Shown here in pieces: positions 22,490 to 33,365 of a DNA stretch of 64,000 nt. A model generated the notes under the pieces. It saw only the letters and a program-made list of their open reading frames with translations. It did not search any database and had not been told where the DNA came from. How positions within the stretch are numbered: position 1 is the first letter of the stretch; each line of letters opens with the position of its first letter. Location of the stretch: the NCBI GenBank assembly GCA_036785325.1, contig JAXIVH010000014.1, positions 1,737,018 through 1,801,017 of the forward strand, read 5' to 3'. The stretch comes from Urophycis tenuis (taxonomy: Eukaryota; Chordata; Actinopteri; Gadiformes; Phycidae). The position numbers and the translations under genes are program-made.

Positions 22490-22735
22490 AAGGCTTCTGG
22501 TTAACAGTCGTGGTAAACCTCTGGCAATGTTGCTGCAAATTTGCCGCAAGGTCATATTTTCATATGCAAATTAGCTTTGTGGCAAACTTCTGGTGGAGTT
22601 GTGGTGAAGTTGCGGTGGACTTCTGGCAACTCATATGCAAATTAGCTTTGTGGCAAACTTCTGGTGATTCTTAACTGTTTGCGGCAAGTTTGCCGCAAAT
22701 TCATATATGAATGCACTTTTGGCAAATAAAATAAA
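22490..22735. repeat. Short tandem array, about 71-bp period
   Basis: Two near-identical 34-bp blocks beginning CATATGCAAATTAGCTTTGT start at 22561 and 22632, with weaker units around them using CTTCTGGT and GCCGCAA motifs. It borders the P left-end copy and may be the subterminal region of an unrecognised transposon. Confidence 0.7.
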
Positions 22736-22739
22736 AATA

Positions 22740-23690
22740 CTATGTTATTGGTAAATACAATTTATTTAGTAACATAAATATTTAGTAACAAAAATAATTT
22801 CGAAACAGTATGTAATATATGGTCTTGTCCTTTGCAGAGTCCACACAGGCTGGACTCTTGCTCTGTGGAGGAAAATTAAAAATCTTTGATGAAAAAAAAC
22901 AGTAGTGTCACTCTTATGGCAGTTAACTAAACTGCCTAAACTTTACCGGCTTGCAACATTTTTAAGTACAAATTGAATTACTTTTAAGAACCTCTAAAAG
23001 CAAAAAATAATCCTATCCTATAGAATTTTTCTTTTTGGATGAACTAGACAACAGCCCTCTTGACCTGAACACATTCATTTTATCAAAACTCACTCACACA
23101 TAGACTACACATCACGCACACTATATACAAACTGTTATTTGGTTAAAAATGGGCAGACATTCTGTTGAATATTTATGTTTCTGGATCTTGTATGAAATAA
23201 ATGATCAAATTAGTTATATTTGTCACTTCATTCCTTGTAGCTATAGCATTTGAAGTGTGTGCCAAGCAACCTCATTGCATGTGCTAACCAACCCCGTGCC
23301 CGACTTTAATAATGTTGCAGGATATAAAATAACATTACCGGTAAAATAAAACATATAAATGTAATCAAAAATAGACACACTCATTCATTCTGCCCCTAAT
23401 TTAATACCTCCCCTCCTAAAATTCCAGACCTTTTTAGACATTTCAAAAACTAAATTTAAGACTTTTTAGACTTTTTAAGGATCCGCGGGGACAAGTAGTC
23501 AACCCTGTACGGCAAACACATACCTTTTAGAGTCTGCTCAGGTCAATGGCCCTTTTCGCTGTATGGACCTTAGAATTTACAGCCTTATTGAAGTCCGCAT
23601 CCTTCATTTTTAGGTTGTTGATGGCATATACTTAATCAAGAGAGATGAAGACAACAAATCATCAGTTTGATCTGAAGTTGACCTGGATCT
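22740..23690. other. No gene recognised; probable repeat tails
   Basis: A/T-rich sequence. A piece at about 23420-23500 (AAATTTAAGACTTTTTAGAC) looks like a fish interspersed repeat. Nothing else is supported. Confidence 0.3.
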
Positions 23691-24302
23691 TAATTACAAA
23701 ATATGCAGCCACTCTGGAAACAAATAGCATTCTCACATCTCAGTGCTACCATCACTGTTTTTTTGACCAGCTGTGTTGCTGTCTGGCCTTTAAGGTCCTT
23801 TGGCTCAAAGAACCCATCGATGAACTTCTTTAACAGAAAACTTGAGCCCTTGCCTTTGCATTTTGCAATTCCCTAAAATCCCTATCATCCAGGCCTTTGA
23901 AATGGCCAGTCTGGTCAGGACAATGCACTCAAAATCAGGAGGACATTCTTGGTCCTGATCAAGTAGAATCTGAAATAAGAGAGTAAAAGTACTTTAATCA
24001 CCTCCCCCCAATAGTATTCACATTGTTTAGTTTAGGCTGCTTGACTGCTTTGGTATATTATGACCTCCACATAGGCCGTATCAAGTATTTGTACACAAGT
24101 GTACATGAACACCTTTTGGCCTCTACCAGACAGAGCTGATCTAACATATCAAACTAAACATTTTTTAAGCGTACCCTCTTTATGTGGTAGCATTAATTGA
24201 GACATGTCACACCTCTCGCCATGACATGAATACAGCACCCTCCACATTTATAGATTCTACTGGCCGACACATAAGGACATAGCTCCCTCTGATGTTCATT
24301 GA

Positions 24303-24335
24303 AGTATGTGTGTGTGTGTGTGTGAGAGAGAGAGA
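24303..24335. repeat. (GT)n(GA)n microsatellite
   Basis: A GT run passes directly into a GA run inside an intron of the BEN-type gene. Confidence 0.9.
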
Positions 24336-25002
24336 AATGGCAAGACTTACATGTGGGGCTACGTCAACCTGTATCCCTCTTTTGGGGATGTAATGGTTTG
24401 GGTCTGTAAAACAACAACAACAAATGTACAATTTTGAATTTCAATTGATGCTTTTATACAAAAATCTACCATAATACAATTTTACAGTCTTTGATTTGTC
24501 CTAAAAGACAGGCGAGAGGTGGGAAACTTTACGTCTCGTAAATTGCGGCCTCAATATTTGAGAAGGCAGTTCAGGGGAAAAAGTGAACCGGTCAGATCAA
24601 ATTACACGATTATTCTAGCTGAATTACAAATTCTGAAAAGTGTACTGTATCTCAGAGTAAAATGTACCTTGTGGACTCTGCACAGTCTGCCGCTGGCTTG
24701 CCATTTCTTTTTCTAGCCTGGCGCATCTCTCACATCTCTCACTGATATCCTCTAAATTCACAGTTGAGGAATATAAAGACTGGGGTGGAGGAGATGGAGG
24801 AGGAAAGGGAGATGGAGGAGGAGGCGGCAAATGGGGAGAGGGTGGCAGCACTGGCATCAAAAACTGTGTGCAGAAATCATGCTGGCTTGCAAATGATGCT
24901 TCTGTGACTGCCACATCACGTTTCCTTTTTAAGTTTTTTCCCTCTGGAGAGTAAAAGAGTAAAATATGCTTGCGCATGGCACTAACAATCTTCTATTCAA
25001 AT

Positions 25003-25362
25003 TAGGGCTGTCAAAATAACGCATTAATACGATTAATTACTTATAGGAAAAATATCGCGTTATGTTGGTGTGGTCTGAAGTTGGTTAGCACGCTAGTTTT
25101 AGGCAAACTATGATATGGGTAAATAAGGAGTAAAGAAAACGTGTTCTACATTAAATAAAGTCAATTGAAGTATCTGTTGTTGGCCATTAATGTGAAGCGA
25201 ACATCACACTGCCCAGGCTTGTTTACTCTGTCACTGCGCATCAATGGCAGATCTGACAGATTTTTAATTGCTTCTCACCGCATATCGATATGAGATTAGA
25301 TTAATTAATAACAAATCGTGTCATTAATTCAACTATTTTTATTTTATTGCTTGACAGCCCTA
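25003..25362. mobile_element. hAT-type MITE, 360 bp, with 8-bp TSD
   Basis: Ends TAGGGCTGTCAAAATAAC and GCTTGACAGCCCTA are inverted repeats, and ATTCAAAT flanks both sides exactly (24995-25002 and 25363-25370). No coding capacity. Confidence 0.9.
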
Positions 25363-25609
25363 ATTCAAATCCAATGACACTATTCAAAACCAAAACATAG
25401 AAAGACTAACCTTTTTTCTGGGCAACTGATCTGGGCTCAGCAGATTGGGCCAGAGTTGTATCTGTGAGAAAGAAAATATTAGCTTTGATGAACACATTAA
25501 TATTTTTACAGCTAATTAAACAATGCTTTATTACTATGAATTGAAAAGTAGCTCAATGAGTATGGCAGACTGGTAGCCACTGTGGTACTAAAAAAACCCA
25601 AACATAGCT

Positions 25610-25722
25610 GTGTTCGAAAAGTGCACTCATTCACTCGCTCACTCATTTACTATTGTTGGCTATATAGGGGTTAACTAGTGAACAAGGGGAGACGACGTTT
25701 AGTTAATTTCGGACACTCGGGA
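25610..25722 (+). mobile_element. Terminal fragment of a Harb-C-type element
   Basis: The sequence from CTGTGTTCGAAAAGTGCACT to TTTCGGACACTCGGGATG parallels the left terminus of Harb-C (53243-53375). It lacks any gene and any right end. Confidence 0.7.
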
Positions 25723-27420
25723 TGACGTTCGGTTGCCATGACAATGCCGCAAGCTTGCGCTCGAGACGCACAAACATGGCAGTTAAAATTGAAAGAATGG
25801 TCTATCTGAGCAATGAACTTATGTATCTTCAGTTACAATTTGGCATATTATGTAACACCCATACCTGTAAACTTGTCGCTTTTCGGCTACAATCGCCGTT
25901 TTTTGGGTCAAAGGGGTCATTCACGATCCGAAGAGTTTTTGTTTTGGGGGGGGGGGGGGGGGGGGGGGGGGGGTCGGGGTCGGGGAAGGCTGCGTTGGCT
26001 TATCAAGTGGAGGCTGAGATGACACGCATGCCGGCCAGGCAAAAAGTGAGTTTTTTGCACGTGTAGAGTGACAGCAACAGAGTGCAAAACATTTTTTAAT
26101 TTAGTTTATCAGTACTTTGTATGGACTCATCGTCTCAATTTTCATCGTCATCGCGATGTGAGCGTTCATGATAAACACATCGCAAAAGCTGGTCTGTAAT
26201 GCGAAGTTCGCCACGCACACTCGGGCCATCCTTATCCTTAAATCATCCTTAAATATTGTGGTTTGCAGTAACCCGACCCACCCTGTCAATTTAGGACCGA
26301 CCCAAATATTTATTTTTTCCCTTTTAGTCCGACTGACTTGCCGGTTGTATACTTGCGTTAAGACCGACCGCTGTTTTTTTAAACTCTTCAAATAACTAAT
26401 GCAACTACAATAAAACCCTATTAATTATATTTTAGAAGGTATCGCGAATATAAATAGCCTACATACACACGTAGGCTACGTTCTTTCTTTTATATTCGCT
26501 TCATTTCATCAATGGTTCGCGCTTGTCTGTTATGATGACTGCGGCTGCAGTAGGTCCTAAAGAAAATGTTCGCAGTCACCGTTCAAAGTTATAGAAGGCT
26601 AAATTATTACTTTGGGTTCATGCACGGTAGCAATAGGTCCTACATGAAAAAATGCATTGAAATATCTCGACACCGCTATAAAGTGACGTGTCGACTGACG
26701 TCAAGGAGACCACTAAACTTTTACGGGATGGAGACGCGGTCAGTGACGTCACGATATGCAAATTTGTTTAAATTCATATCGACGTATTCACCATGACCAA
26801 AATTTTACTCTTTTCTTATTTATTATCGCAAATCATATCGTCATCGCAATATTGAACAGTGTGATCGCACATTTTCACAATGATCTGGTCTCAGCAGATA
26901 CCTTGACTCTGTTGGTTGTTATGTCATATTTGGAAGCTCAATCTGTAACTTTTTTTCATACAAAATCTCACCAGAAGTAACCATTTAAAGGGTTATTTTT
27001 CCAAATTTTCTTCCGGGGGGGCATGCCCCCAGACCCCCCTAGTGTTGCTAGTTTACCAACACACAGCACCACTGCTACAAAAAAATCTAGGGGAAACACT
27101 GAGTATACTGTACTATAGACATACTATATACCTCCAGAAATCCTACTGTCAAAACGCTCAGAATTGCGTACTTAACATATTTAAATCACAAAAAAAATTC
27201 TTGGGGGCCCCATTACGCTGTCACCTTTTTTTCTCTGACCAGTTTGCAGGTCTGGTAACACCTATTCATTACTCCAACGCCGAAGGCGGGCGCTGTACTT
27301 GTGCTTAAGCGATGGAAAAAAAAACACGTGTATTAACGCTATCAGCTGATCGCGACGAAGCGTGTTTGTCAGAGTGATAGAGAAACAAGGCGGGGCAAGG
27401 GGATGATATTAAGTTTTAAT
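25723..27420. mobile_element. Z-type repeat interrupted by a hAT
   Basis: 25725-25859 and 27255-27365 are inverted copies of parts of 29255-29605. The two pieces are adjacent in the uninterrupted copy at 29.3 kb, so the 1.4-kb hAT at 25860-27254 is a later insertion. Confidence 0.75.
25860..27254. mobile_element. hAT-like transposon Y, copy 1, with 8-bp TSD
   Basis: The ends CATACCTGTAAACTTGTC and GACCAGTTTGCAGGTCTG are inverted repeats, and GTAACACC is duplicated exactly at 25852-25859 and 27255-27262. The empty target is preserved in the inverted Z copy near 29340-29360. A 28-base G run lies at 25946-25973. No transposase signature is recognisable. An inverted copy lies at 41256-42599. Confidence 0.85.
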
Positions 27421-27600
27421 TTGATGATGAGGTGCTGAAGGACTCTTTCAGAAGGAGCGCGAGCCTTCCACAGTGCACGTAACATGAAAAAGCACCACCA
27501 TTGCGTTGATGAATGAATCTATTTATTTATTAATTTATCTGAGGTGCCGGAACGCCGTACCGGACCGTTCCGGCCCACTTTAACCCCTGGATATAACGTC
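27421..27600. other. Possible hAT terminus
   Basis: The stretch ending GGCCCACTTTAACCCCTG at 27588 looks like the terminal repeat of a hAT (CAGGGGTTAAAGTGG on the minus strand). No partner end was found. Confidence 0.3.
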
Positions 27601-28729
27601 AACAAAACTGATGCCGTTGGTCCACGGGACTTTTATTTACCATGCAACGGCATAACAAACCTGAACAATAAAATGTGTGTACTAAATAGCAGTAATTAGT
27701 ATTGTAGTAACCATACCGTCATCTGGCAGCTGGACAAAATCCTTTAGCTGACTGGGTGGTTTCGATTGTCGTCTGACATGCAGGGGAGCTTGGCTTTTCG
27801 CCTTTTTGCTCAACTTCCTCTGGATATCAAGTCTGGACGCAAGGGCAAACAATAAGGCCTCTGAACACCCTAGACATGTTTGAGAGGGAAAAAAGAGATT
27901 ACATAGCACAACATCCGAAATGTTATATTACATTTAGTAATTTAACAAAAATTTTCATCCAAAGCGACATACAAGGGAGAGACAACAATCAATCTACATT
28001 AATGTAGATTGCAACAGAGACAACAATTTAATCTACACTACATTCTTTAAAGTTCCCTAATACAAGTACATTTAGATTAACCTACAGTCTCACATAAATG
28101 CATTAAACGTGCAAAGACAGAGTATTTCAGTGTTCCCACTCAACCACAAGCTTACCTGACTGAAAGAGAATGAATGCATAGAATGCTGTTTTGCCATATC
28201 TGGCGAGGACCCTTGCCCCATACTTTGGTTCATTTATATTGAGGATGTCATCCTTCCTTATGACACCATAGGTGTTATCCTCTTCCCACTGCACTAGATA
28301 AGAATTCCCAGTGCGATCAAATGTGATCATAAGAGTTTCAGCCTCGGCAAAGACAACAGTGTCGTGTGGCAGCTCCATCTCCTGAAATTTGGAGGAAAAC
28401 AAAGTGGCTCACAGAATAAATGCTGACAATCATCAACTGTCAAACGACGGTTCCCTTTACTTGCTCAGATGTTGTAGTTGACGTCTGCATAGCCTAACGT
28501 AACATACAACGGTAAACAAGAAATAGCTTATATCTATATATCTATGATATAATCAGAGGAAGGTGCTTGCTGCTTAGCCCATACAATGATACAAAAAAAT
28601 CATAATAATAAGTAATAGGTAATAGGGGTGCCTTAACGTTGGAACTAGAAATACCGTTAGCTGCTGGGAAGAAATCAAACTACATCTAAGTTAGTATTGG
28701 ATGACCGTTAATACATAGCCTAATTATAA

Positions 28730-28755
28730 ATGTAAGAGCTATATAGCTCTTACAT
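28730..28755. repeat. Perfect 26-bp palindrome
   Basis: The sequence centred on GAGCTATATAGCTC is its own reverse complement over 26 bases. It lies about 50 bp downstream, on the minus strand, of the BEN gene's first exon. Confidence 0.9.
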
Positions 28756-28852
28756 ATGTAACCGATCTGGCATTATGTTTGTAATTGTAATTAAAAGTTA
28801 ACTTACCAGTTTATCGATATCAGTTACGGTCATGCAGAAGTCCAACCGTTAC

Positions 28853-28980
28853 TAACGTATTTTCCGCTCTATCAAATGAGTAATTCTTCTTATAAGGCGC
28901 ACCTAAAAACCTCCAATTGTCTCAAAAACTGACAGTGCGCCTTATAATCCGGTGCGCCTCATAGTGCGGAAAATACGGTA
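28853..28980. mobile_element. Small mariner-like MITE, about 128 bp
   Basis: Ends TAACGTATTTTCCGC and GCGGAAAATACGGTA form an inverted repeat with TA at both outer edges, the TA duplication typical of Tc1/mariner-class elements. The interior has diverged TAAGGCGCACC and GCGCCTTATAA arms. Confidence 0.7.
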
Positions 28981-29065
28981 AATTACAATTCTTGCACGAG
29001 ACCTGTAGCCTAGTCACAAAGTTAGAAGAGGCTGCGCGAGCACTGATGTGAGACGCTGATTCACT

Positions 29066-29818
29066 GGCCCCATCTACACTAACCCGGGTAAATATAAAAA
29101 CGCACATTCGCAATGAAAACGATCTCCGTCCACACTATCGTTTTCATATCGTTTACGGAATGTTTGCATCCACGTTCCACACTGAAATTATTTTGATAAA
29201 CAATGATTATCATGGTTACGCGACTCCCGCCGCGCCTCTTTTCGATCACAGGCGCGCGATCAGCTGATAGCGTTAATACACGCGTTTTTTTTTTCCATCG
29301 CTTAAGCACAACAAGTACAGTGCTCGCCTTCGGCGTTGGAGTAACGAATAGGTGTTACATAATATGCCAAATTGTAACTGAAGATACACAAGTTCTTTTT
29401 TTTTTTAAATGTTTTTTATTGAGCAGTTATATCAGACATACATTCAGTATACATCCAGCACTCAAAGATACACAAATTCATTGCTCAGATAGACCATGCT
29501 TTCAATTTCAACTGCCATGTTTGTGCGTCTCGAGCAAAGACTGTAGGTCTCGAGCGACTTGAGCGTCTCGAGCGCAAGCTTGCGGCATTGTCATGGCAAC
29601 CGAACGTCATCGTTTCTAAAAGCCTCCGTCTACCCTGATCACACTTCAACCTATGACTTCAACACGAACCCAGAGTTTTCACATTCATCCACCTCAGTGA
29701 CCGTTTCTGAAAAGCATCGTTTTCAGCGTCGGAATTCTCTGTTCTAATGTGGACGGAAGGGCTAAACGGATAAATATTTATGCGTTTCTGGATTTACCCG
29801 GGTTAGTGTGATGGGGCC
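29066..29818. mobile_element. hAT-like MITE Z, 753 bp
   Basis: Terminal inverted repeats begin GGCCCCATCTACACTAACC at the left and end GGTTAGTGTGATGGGGCC at the right. The inner part matches the interrupted copy at 25.7-27.4 kb in inverted orientation and provides the empty target of hAT Y. An A/T-rich insertion at about 29390-29460 is absent from the other copy. No transposase. Confidence 0.8.
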
Positions 29819-29819
29819 T

Positions 29820-30364
29820 TAATATAAACTTTATAGCGTGTAAATAGTATAGTTTGTATTTATCGGTCGGTAAATAGTCTAAGCCTGAATCCTAAATGGT
29901 AGTGATGAAAGGTCATTACATAGTAGTAGCCTACAGAGAGCTGTATTTTTCTCCGTTGTGATATATCCTCGTCGTGTCAAATTCAGGTGTGTTGCCGGAC
30001 ATGAAAAAAAACTAACCACTGTGTGTTTTGTTTTGTTTTCTTTCCAGTTGGCCATCATACTTTAGCTTTCTTCCTTTTCACTTGGACTATTAATTAACCA
30101 TGGCTGAGCCAGGTAAAATATATTTTTTTAACCATAAGTAGCCTACCACTTCTGCCGTGCTGCGGTGATAGGGAAAGTCATAAGGGAAAACTGATTCAAC
30201 CCCCTAAACCATATATTTTCTGAAAACATCCTCATTTGTCTTTTACAGTTCAAAATCCAATGGTAAAGATTAATAAACGTGGACAAGTAAGACCACGCTT
30301 TTATTCCAAATGTTACCTGAAACCCAGAGTAGAGCCCCAGGCTTGTCCACAAGATGCAGACCTA
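29820..30364. other. No gene recognised
   Basis: A/T-rich spacer before Harb-B. Small open frames look like chance. Confidence 0.3.
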
Positions 30365-30592
30365 GGCTGTGTCCCAATCCACGTACTTGCGCACTTAAAC
30401 TTCCCTTTTTGAGTACATAGTGCGTTCACACTGGTAATTGCGGCAAGACGCAGTACACTACTAGTACCCGGATGGTGCACTCATAACGGTCAAAAAGCTG
30501 AGTGTACAACGCTGGACACTTCACCCTCAATGGTCGCCATTTTGTCTACGTAACGGAAGGGGCGGGAACGCCAGCACTTTAAAAAAAATCTG

Positions 30593-32075
30593 ATGGCGGA
30601 CGAAACCTGCGGACCGTTGGCCCAGACCACTCATTTCAAATGTAAGATATAACGTTACACATCAATCGAAAAGTGGTTATTTTTCGTTATGTATCACCAT
30701 TTTATTGTTAGACAGATGTATGACAGATGTCATAAGCGACTGTGAATGGTTTGTGCTGATATGCTTATACGTGAATGCTAATACGGGAAAGAACGATGTT
30801 CGCCAGCTAGCCACTGTTAGGTAGAGGCAACCAGAGCCCTATTAGAAATTCTCTGAGGCAACTAAAGGTTGTTGTTTAATGTTTATGCATGACGGGTTAA
30901 TCGTTTTGTCTGTATATTCAAAAGGCTGGTGTTTCTGTGCTGGGCTGTGTGCCTATAGCGTAATGCGTTGTGTTCAGTCAACAACACGACGTGTCGCACA
31001 CTAGCGAATATCGGCACATCAGGCAGTCGGTAGTGGTGGTAGTGTCCATGCACGATGGATTATCATTACTGTGTTAAATCCTCATGTAATTAATTTGTGT
31101 TTCTGTGCTAGTCTGATATTGACAAGTGTTGCTCTGTTCAGGGTCAGACGAGGACACCAGGTCCCTTATTGAGTGGCGTACTGCCAACTCATGCAGGTTT
31201 ACGGGGAGGCGAAACACTGCTGTGAGTGCATACGAGTAAGTACATATTTGCAACAAAATTTCACGTTTTTGCCTCACACACAACATGCATTAATACTGTT
31301 TCAACCCAACAAAGCCGTTCTGTATTGCTGGGGCTACAGTAATTTCCTCTTTTGACTAATGATTTGAATTGTATACACACGTATATGCATTTCTAAACAT
31401 CAATGTGATTTTATACTGCTCTTTTCATCAGAACCTACATTGCCTTGAGGGGCATGGAGGGGAAGGTGACCCCAGCCTTCATTAAAAAAAAATGGGAAAA
31501 CCTAAAACAAAAATATAAGGTTGGTTAACTGCCATTTCATGAACATTGTCATTTTTTCCACTTTCGAATGTTTCTATGTTTCTGTCTTTGCTGTCATCCC
31601 TCCACAGGATCTAAAGTGCCCCAAAACTGGGGTCAGCACAGAGGGGGGTGAGACCACTGCCGCATCTTGGAAGTGGTACAGTTTAATGGATGAGGCAATT
31701 GGGGGCAGGCCATCTATAACACCACGTGTCCTCATTGCCTCATCCTCCCAGGATGTGGCGGTGGTCGCATCCCCCTCTGAGGTGACCCCAGAGGAAGCAG
31801 TCACTCCATCCGCCCCAAAAAGGCGACGGGTGGATGTGTGTGAGCTGCTATCCTCCCTTAAAGAGCAGGAGACAGCTCAGGAGGAACTCCGTCAGTGGCA
31901 GGTGGAGGCTGAGCAGAGAGAGGTGAGGAGAGTGACGGAGGAAGCGGAGAGGGAGGAGAGATTGTTTGACCGTCTCCTAAGAGAGATGAGGGAGAGGGAG
32001 GAGAGGAGAGACAGGGAGACTGCTGCTAGGGAGGAACGGCTACTTTCCATTTTAGAAAAAACAATAAACAAATAA
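30593..32075 (+). CDS. Myb/SANT-like DNA-binding partner protein of Harb-B
   Basis: Exons 30593-30641, 31142-31235, 31432-31519 and 31608-32075 join through consensus GT-AG sites into one open frame of about 232 residues. Residues 14-80 form the Myb/SANT-like domain: HFKWSDEDTRSLIEWR, RFTGRRNTAVSAYE, then GKVTPAFIKKKWENLKQKYK. Exon 4 starts DLKCPKTGVSTEGGETTAAS and ends in a long charged helix (REMREREERRDRETAAREER to ILEKTINK). The same exon layout is seen in Harb-A and Harb-C. Known role in the family: binds element ends and recruits the transposase. All splice sites and the frame look intact, so it could still be expressed. Confidence 0.85.
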
Positions 32076-32174
32076 ACATTTCATATTGTTGTTTTGATTC
32101 TTCAATAGCACTTCAAGTAAATGTTCAGACACAAATTAAGTATATTAAGTATTATTATATTTAAGTATATTTAT

Positions 32175-33203
32175 TCAAATATGGTCAGGAGCATGACATA
32201 ACATTGAAAGCAACCTCCTCTGATTTGCTCCACAGATGGCGCCTGGAGGTGCTTGCGGTGGTTCTGGTGCCGGTTCTCCGGGATGGTCCTCTGCTCTGCC
32301 CTCTTCCGGTTCCAGCACATCACCGTTGCTGAGGCAGATGTTGTGGAGGATGGTGCAGCAGGCGATGACCTCCGGCACGAACCGCACATCAACCTCAAGC
32401 GCCTTCAGGAAAATTGCCCTCCACCTGGTTTTCAGGATCCCAAAAGCCCTCTCCACAAAACACCTCGCCTTTGACAGGTGGCTGTTGTAGCGTGCCTGGA
32501 GGTGGTTGTGGAGAGGCTGCCTGTATGGGGTCATCAGGCTTATGGGTTGGCTGAGACAAGGATAGCCCCCATCTCCCAAGATGCAGTAACCAGGTGGAGG
32601 GTAGGCATGCTGGTGGTAGAGAGGGCTGTTTTTAAGTACCCTGGCGTCATGAACAGACCCAGGGTAACCGACAAAAACATCTACAAATTTGGCAGTATGG
32701 TCCACCAATGCCTGGAGCTGGACTGAATAAAACAGTTTCCTGTTGAGGTAGCAGGTGGCATCTTCAGATGTTGGCTTTACCCGGATGTGGCAGCCGTCAA
32801 TGCTGCCAACCACCCGGGTAAAGGCTGCTGAACCTGCCAGCCGGGCAAAGCCTGCACCCAGGTGAGGGAGGTCCTCCTCTGCTGCCAATTTCACCACCGT
32901 TGGAAGGAGGCACAGGATTTTCTTGCTGGTCTTGTGGACCACCCTGTGAACTGTGGACTGGGGCATGTCAAATGCCCTGGCAATCACACGATATGAGGTC
33001 CCACAAGCCAGCCAGAACAGAAATACCAGTGCCTCAATGACTGGCCCCCAGCCATGGTGGGTGCCCAGTGCTTCCAGCAGGGCCTGGAATGCTGCTCTGG
33101 ACAGACGGAAGTCTATCCTCAAGTCAGTCTGCCCATCAAAGTACAGTGCCAGGACTGGCACTGTAACATTCATTTGACAGTACTGACTGAGGGTGGGAGG
33201 TTG
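32175..33203 (-). CDS. Harbinger DDE transposase of Harb-B, first exon lost
   Basis: One long exon on the minus strand starts after a TTTTTCCCCACAG acceptor at about 33204 and runs to the stop at 32175, about 342 residues. It begins QPPTLSQYCQMNVTVPVL and carries all catalytic motifs: SIDGCHIRVK, ILGDGGYPCLSQP and FVERAFGILKTRWR, then ACCTILHNICL. The proline-rich tail (PAPEPPQAPP) precedes HAPDHI. The short basic first exon seen in Harb-A and Harb-C should lie upstream but the element is cut there. The nuclease core looks intact, yet normal translation is unlikely. Confidence 0.85.
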   Translation of the reverse strand, partial: QPPTLSQYCQMNVTVPVLALYFDGQTDLRIDFRLSRAAFQALLEALGTHHGWGPVIEALVFLFWLACGTSYRVIARAFDMPQSTVHRVVHKTSKKILCLLPTVVKLAAEEDLPHLGAGFARLAGSAAFTRVVGSIDGCHIRVKPTSEDATCYLNRKLFYSVQLQALVDHTAKFVDVFVGYPGSVHDARVLKNSPLYHQHAYPPPGYCILGDGGYPCLSQPISLMTPYRQPLHNHLQARYNSHLSKARCFVERAFGILKTRWRAIFLKALEVDVRFVPEVIACCTILHNICLSNGDVLEPEEGRAEDHPGEPAPEPPQAPPGAICGANQRRLLSMLCHAPDHI

Positions 33204-33224
33204 CTGTGGGGAAAAAAAGTTTTT

Positions 33225-33365
33225 ATTTAATTCAAGTTCAAGTATCTTTATTGTCAAATGTGCTACATGGCAGGCATTGGGAGCGGTGGGGCCAGTAAGC
33301 TGAACAAGCTGGTGAAGAGGGCGAGCTCTGTGGTGGGGATGAAGCTGGACTGTGGAGGCGGTGAC
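33225..33365. mobile_element. LINE 3'-tail and reverse-transcriptase end fragments
   Basis: On the minus strand 33262-33231 reads GACAATAAAGATACTTGAAC, a fish LINE tail. On the plus strand 33275-33355 encodes KLNKLVKRASSVVGMKLD, like the C-terminus of L2/CR1-type reverse transcriptases. The second P left end starts immediately after. Confidence 0.5.

Larger units (their letters stand above)
23690..28833 (-). pseudogene. Multi-exon BEN-domain gene, decayed (copy 1)
   Basis: Candidate exons on the minus strand: 28833-28807 (MTVTDIDKL, donor GTAAGT); 28383-about 28155 (MELPHDTVVFAEAETLMITF, then LVQWEEDNTYGVIRKDDI); about 27870-27715 (Lys/Arg-rich, SKKAKSQA); about 25455-25410; 24951-24668 (basic KNLKRKRD, a proline run, then a coil with ERCERCARLEKEMA); about 24405-24353; and a last block 23968-23690. 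The last block, after a frameshift, reads ELQNAKA then SSFLLKKFIDGFFEPKDL, which fits a BEN domain. The first catalogued exons are clean; the BEN block has frame breaks. BEN domains bind DNA or chromatin partners. Introns hold two hATs. A related gene lies at 42.7-45.5 kb. Confidence 0.45.
30365..33222. mobile_element. Harb-B: PIF/Harbinger transposon, right end missing
   Basis: The left terminal repeat starts GGCTGTGTCCCAATCCACG after CTA. The element holds an apparently intact four-exon Myb-like gene and the main transposase exon, convergent and 99 bp apart. The right terminal repeat and the first transposase exon are absent: sequence after about 33222 is a LINE tail. Confidence 0.85.

Noticed and set aside
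22490..22735. CRISPR-like spaced repeats
   Set aside because: The units are few, imperfect and without regular spacers, in a eukaryotic repeat setting.
29203..29562. 119-residue plus-strand frame
   Set aside because: It lies inside MITE Z and is not preserved in the related copy at 25.7-27.4 kb.
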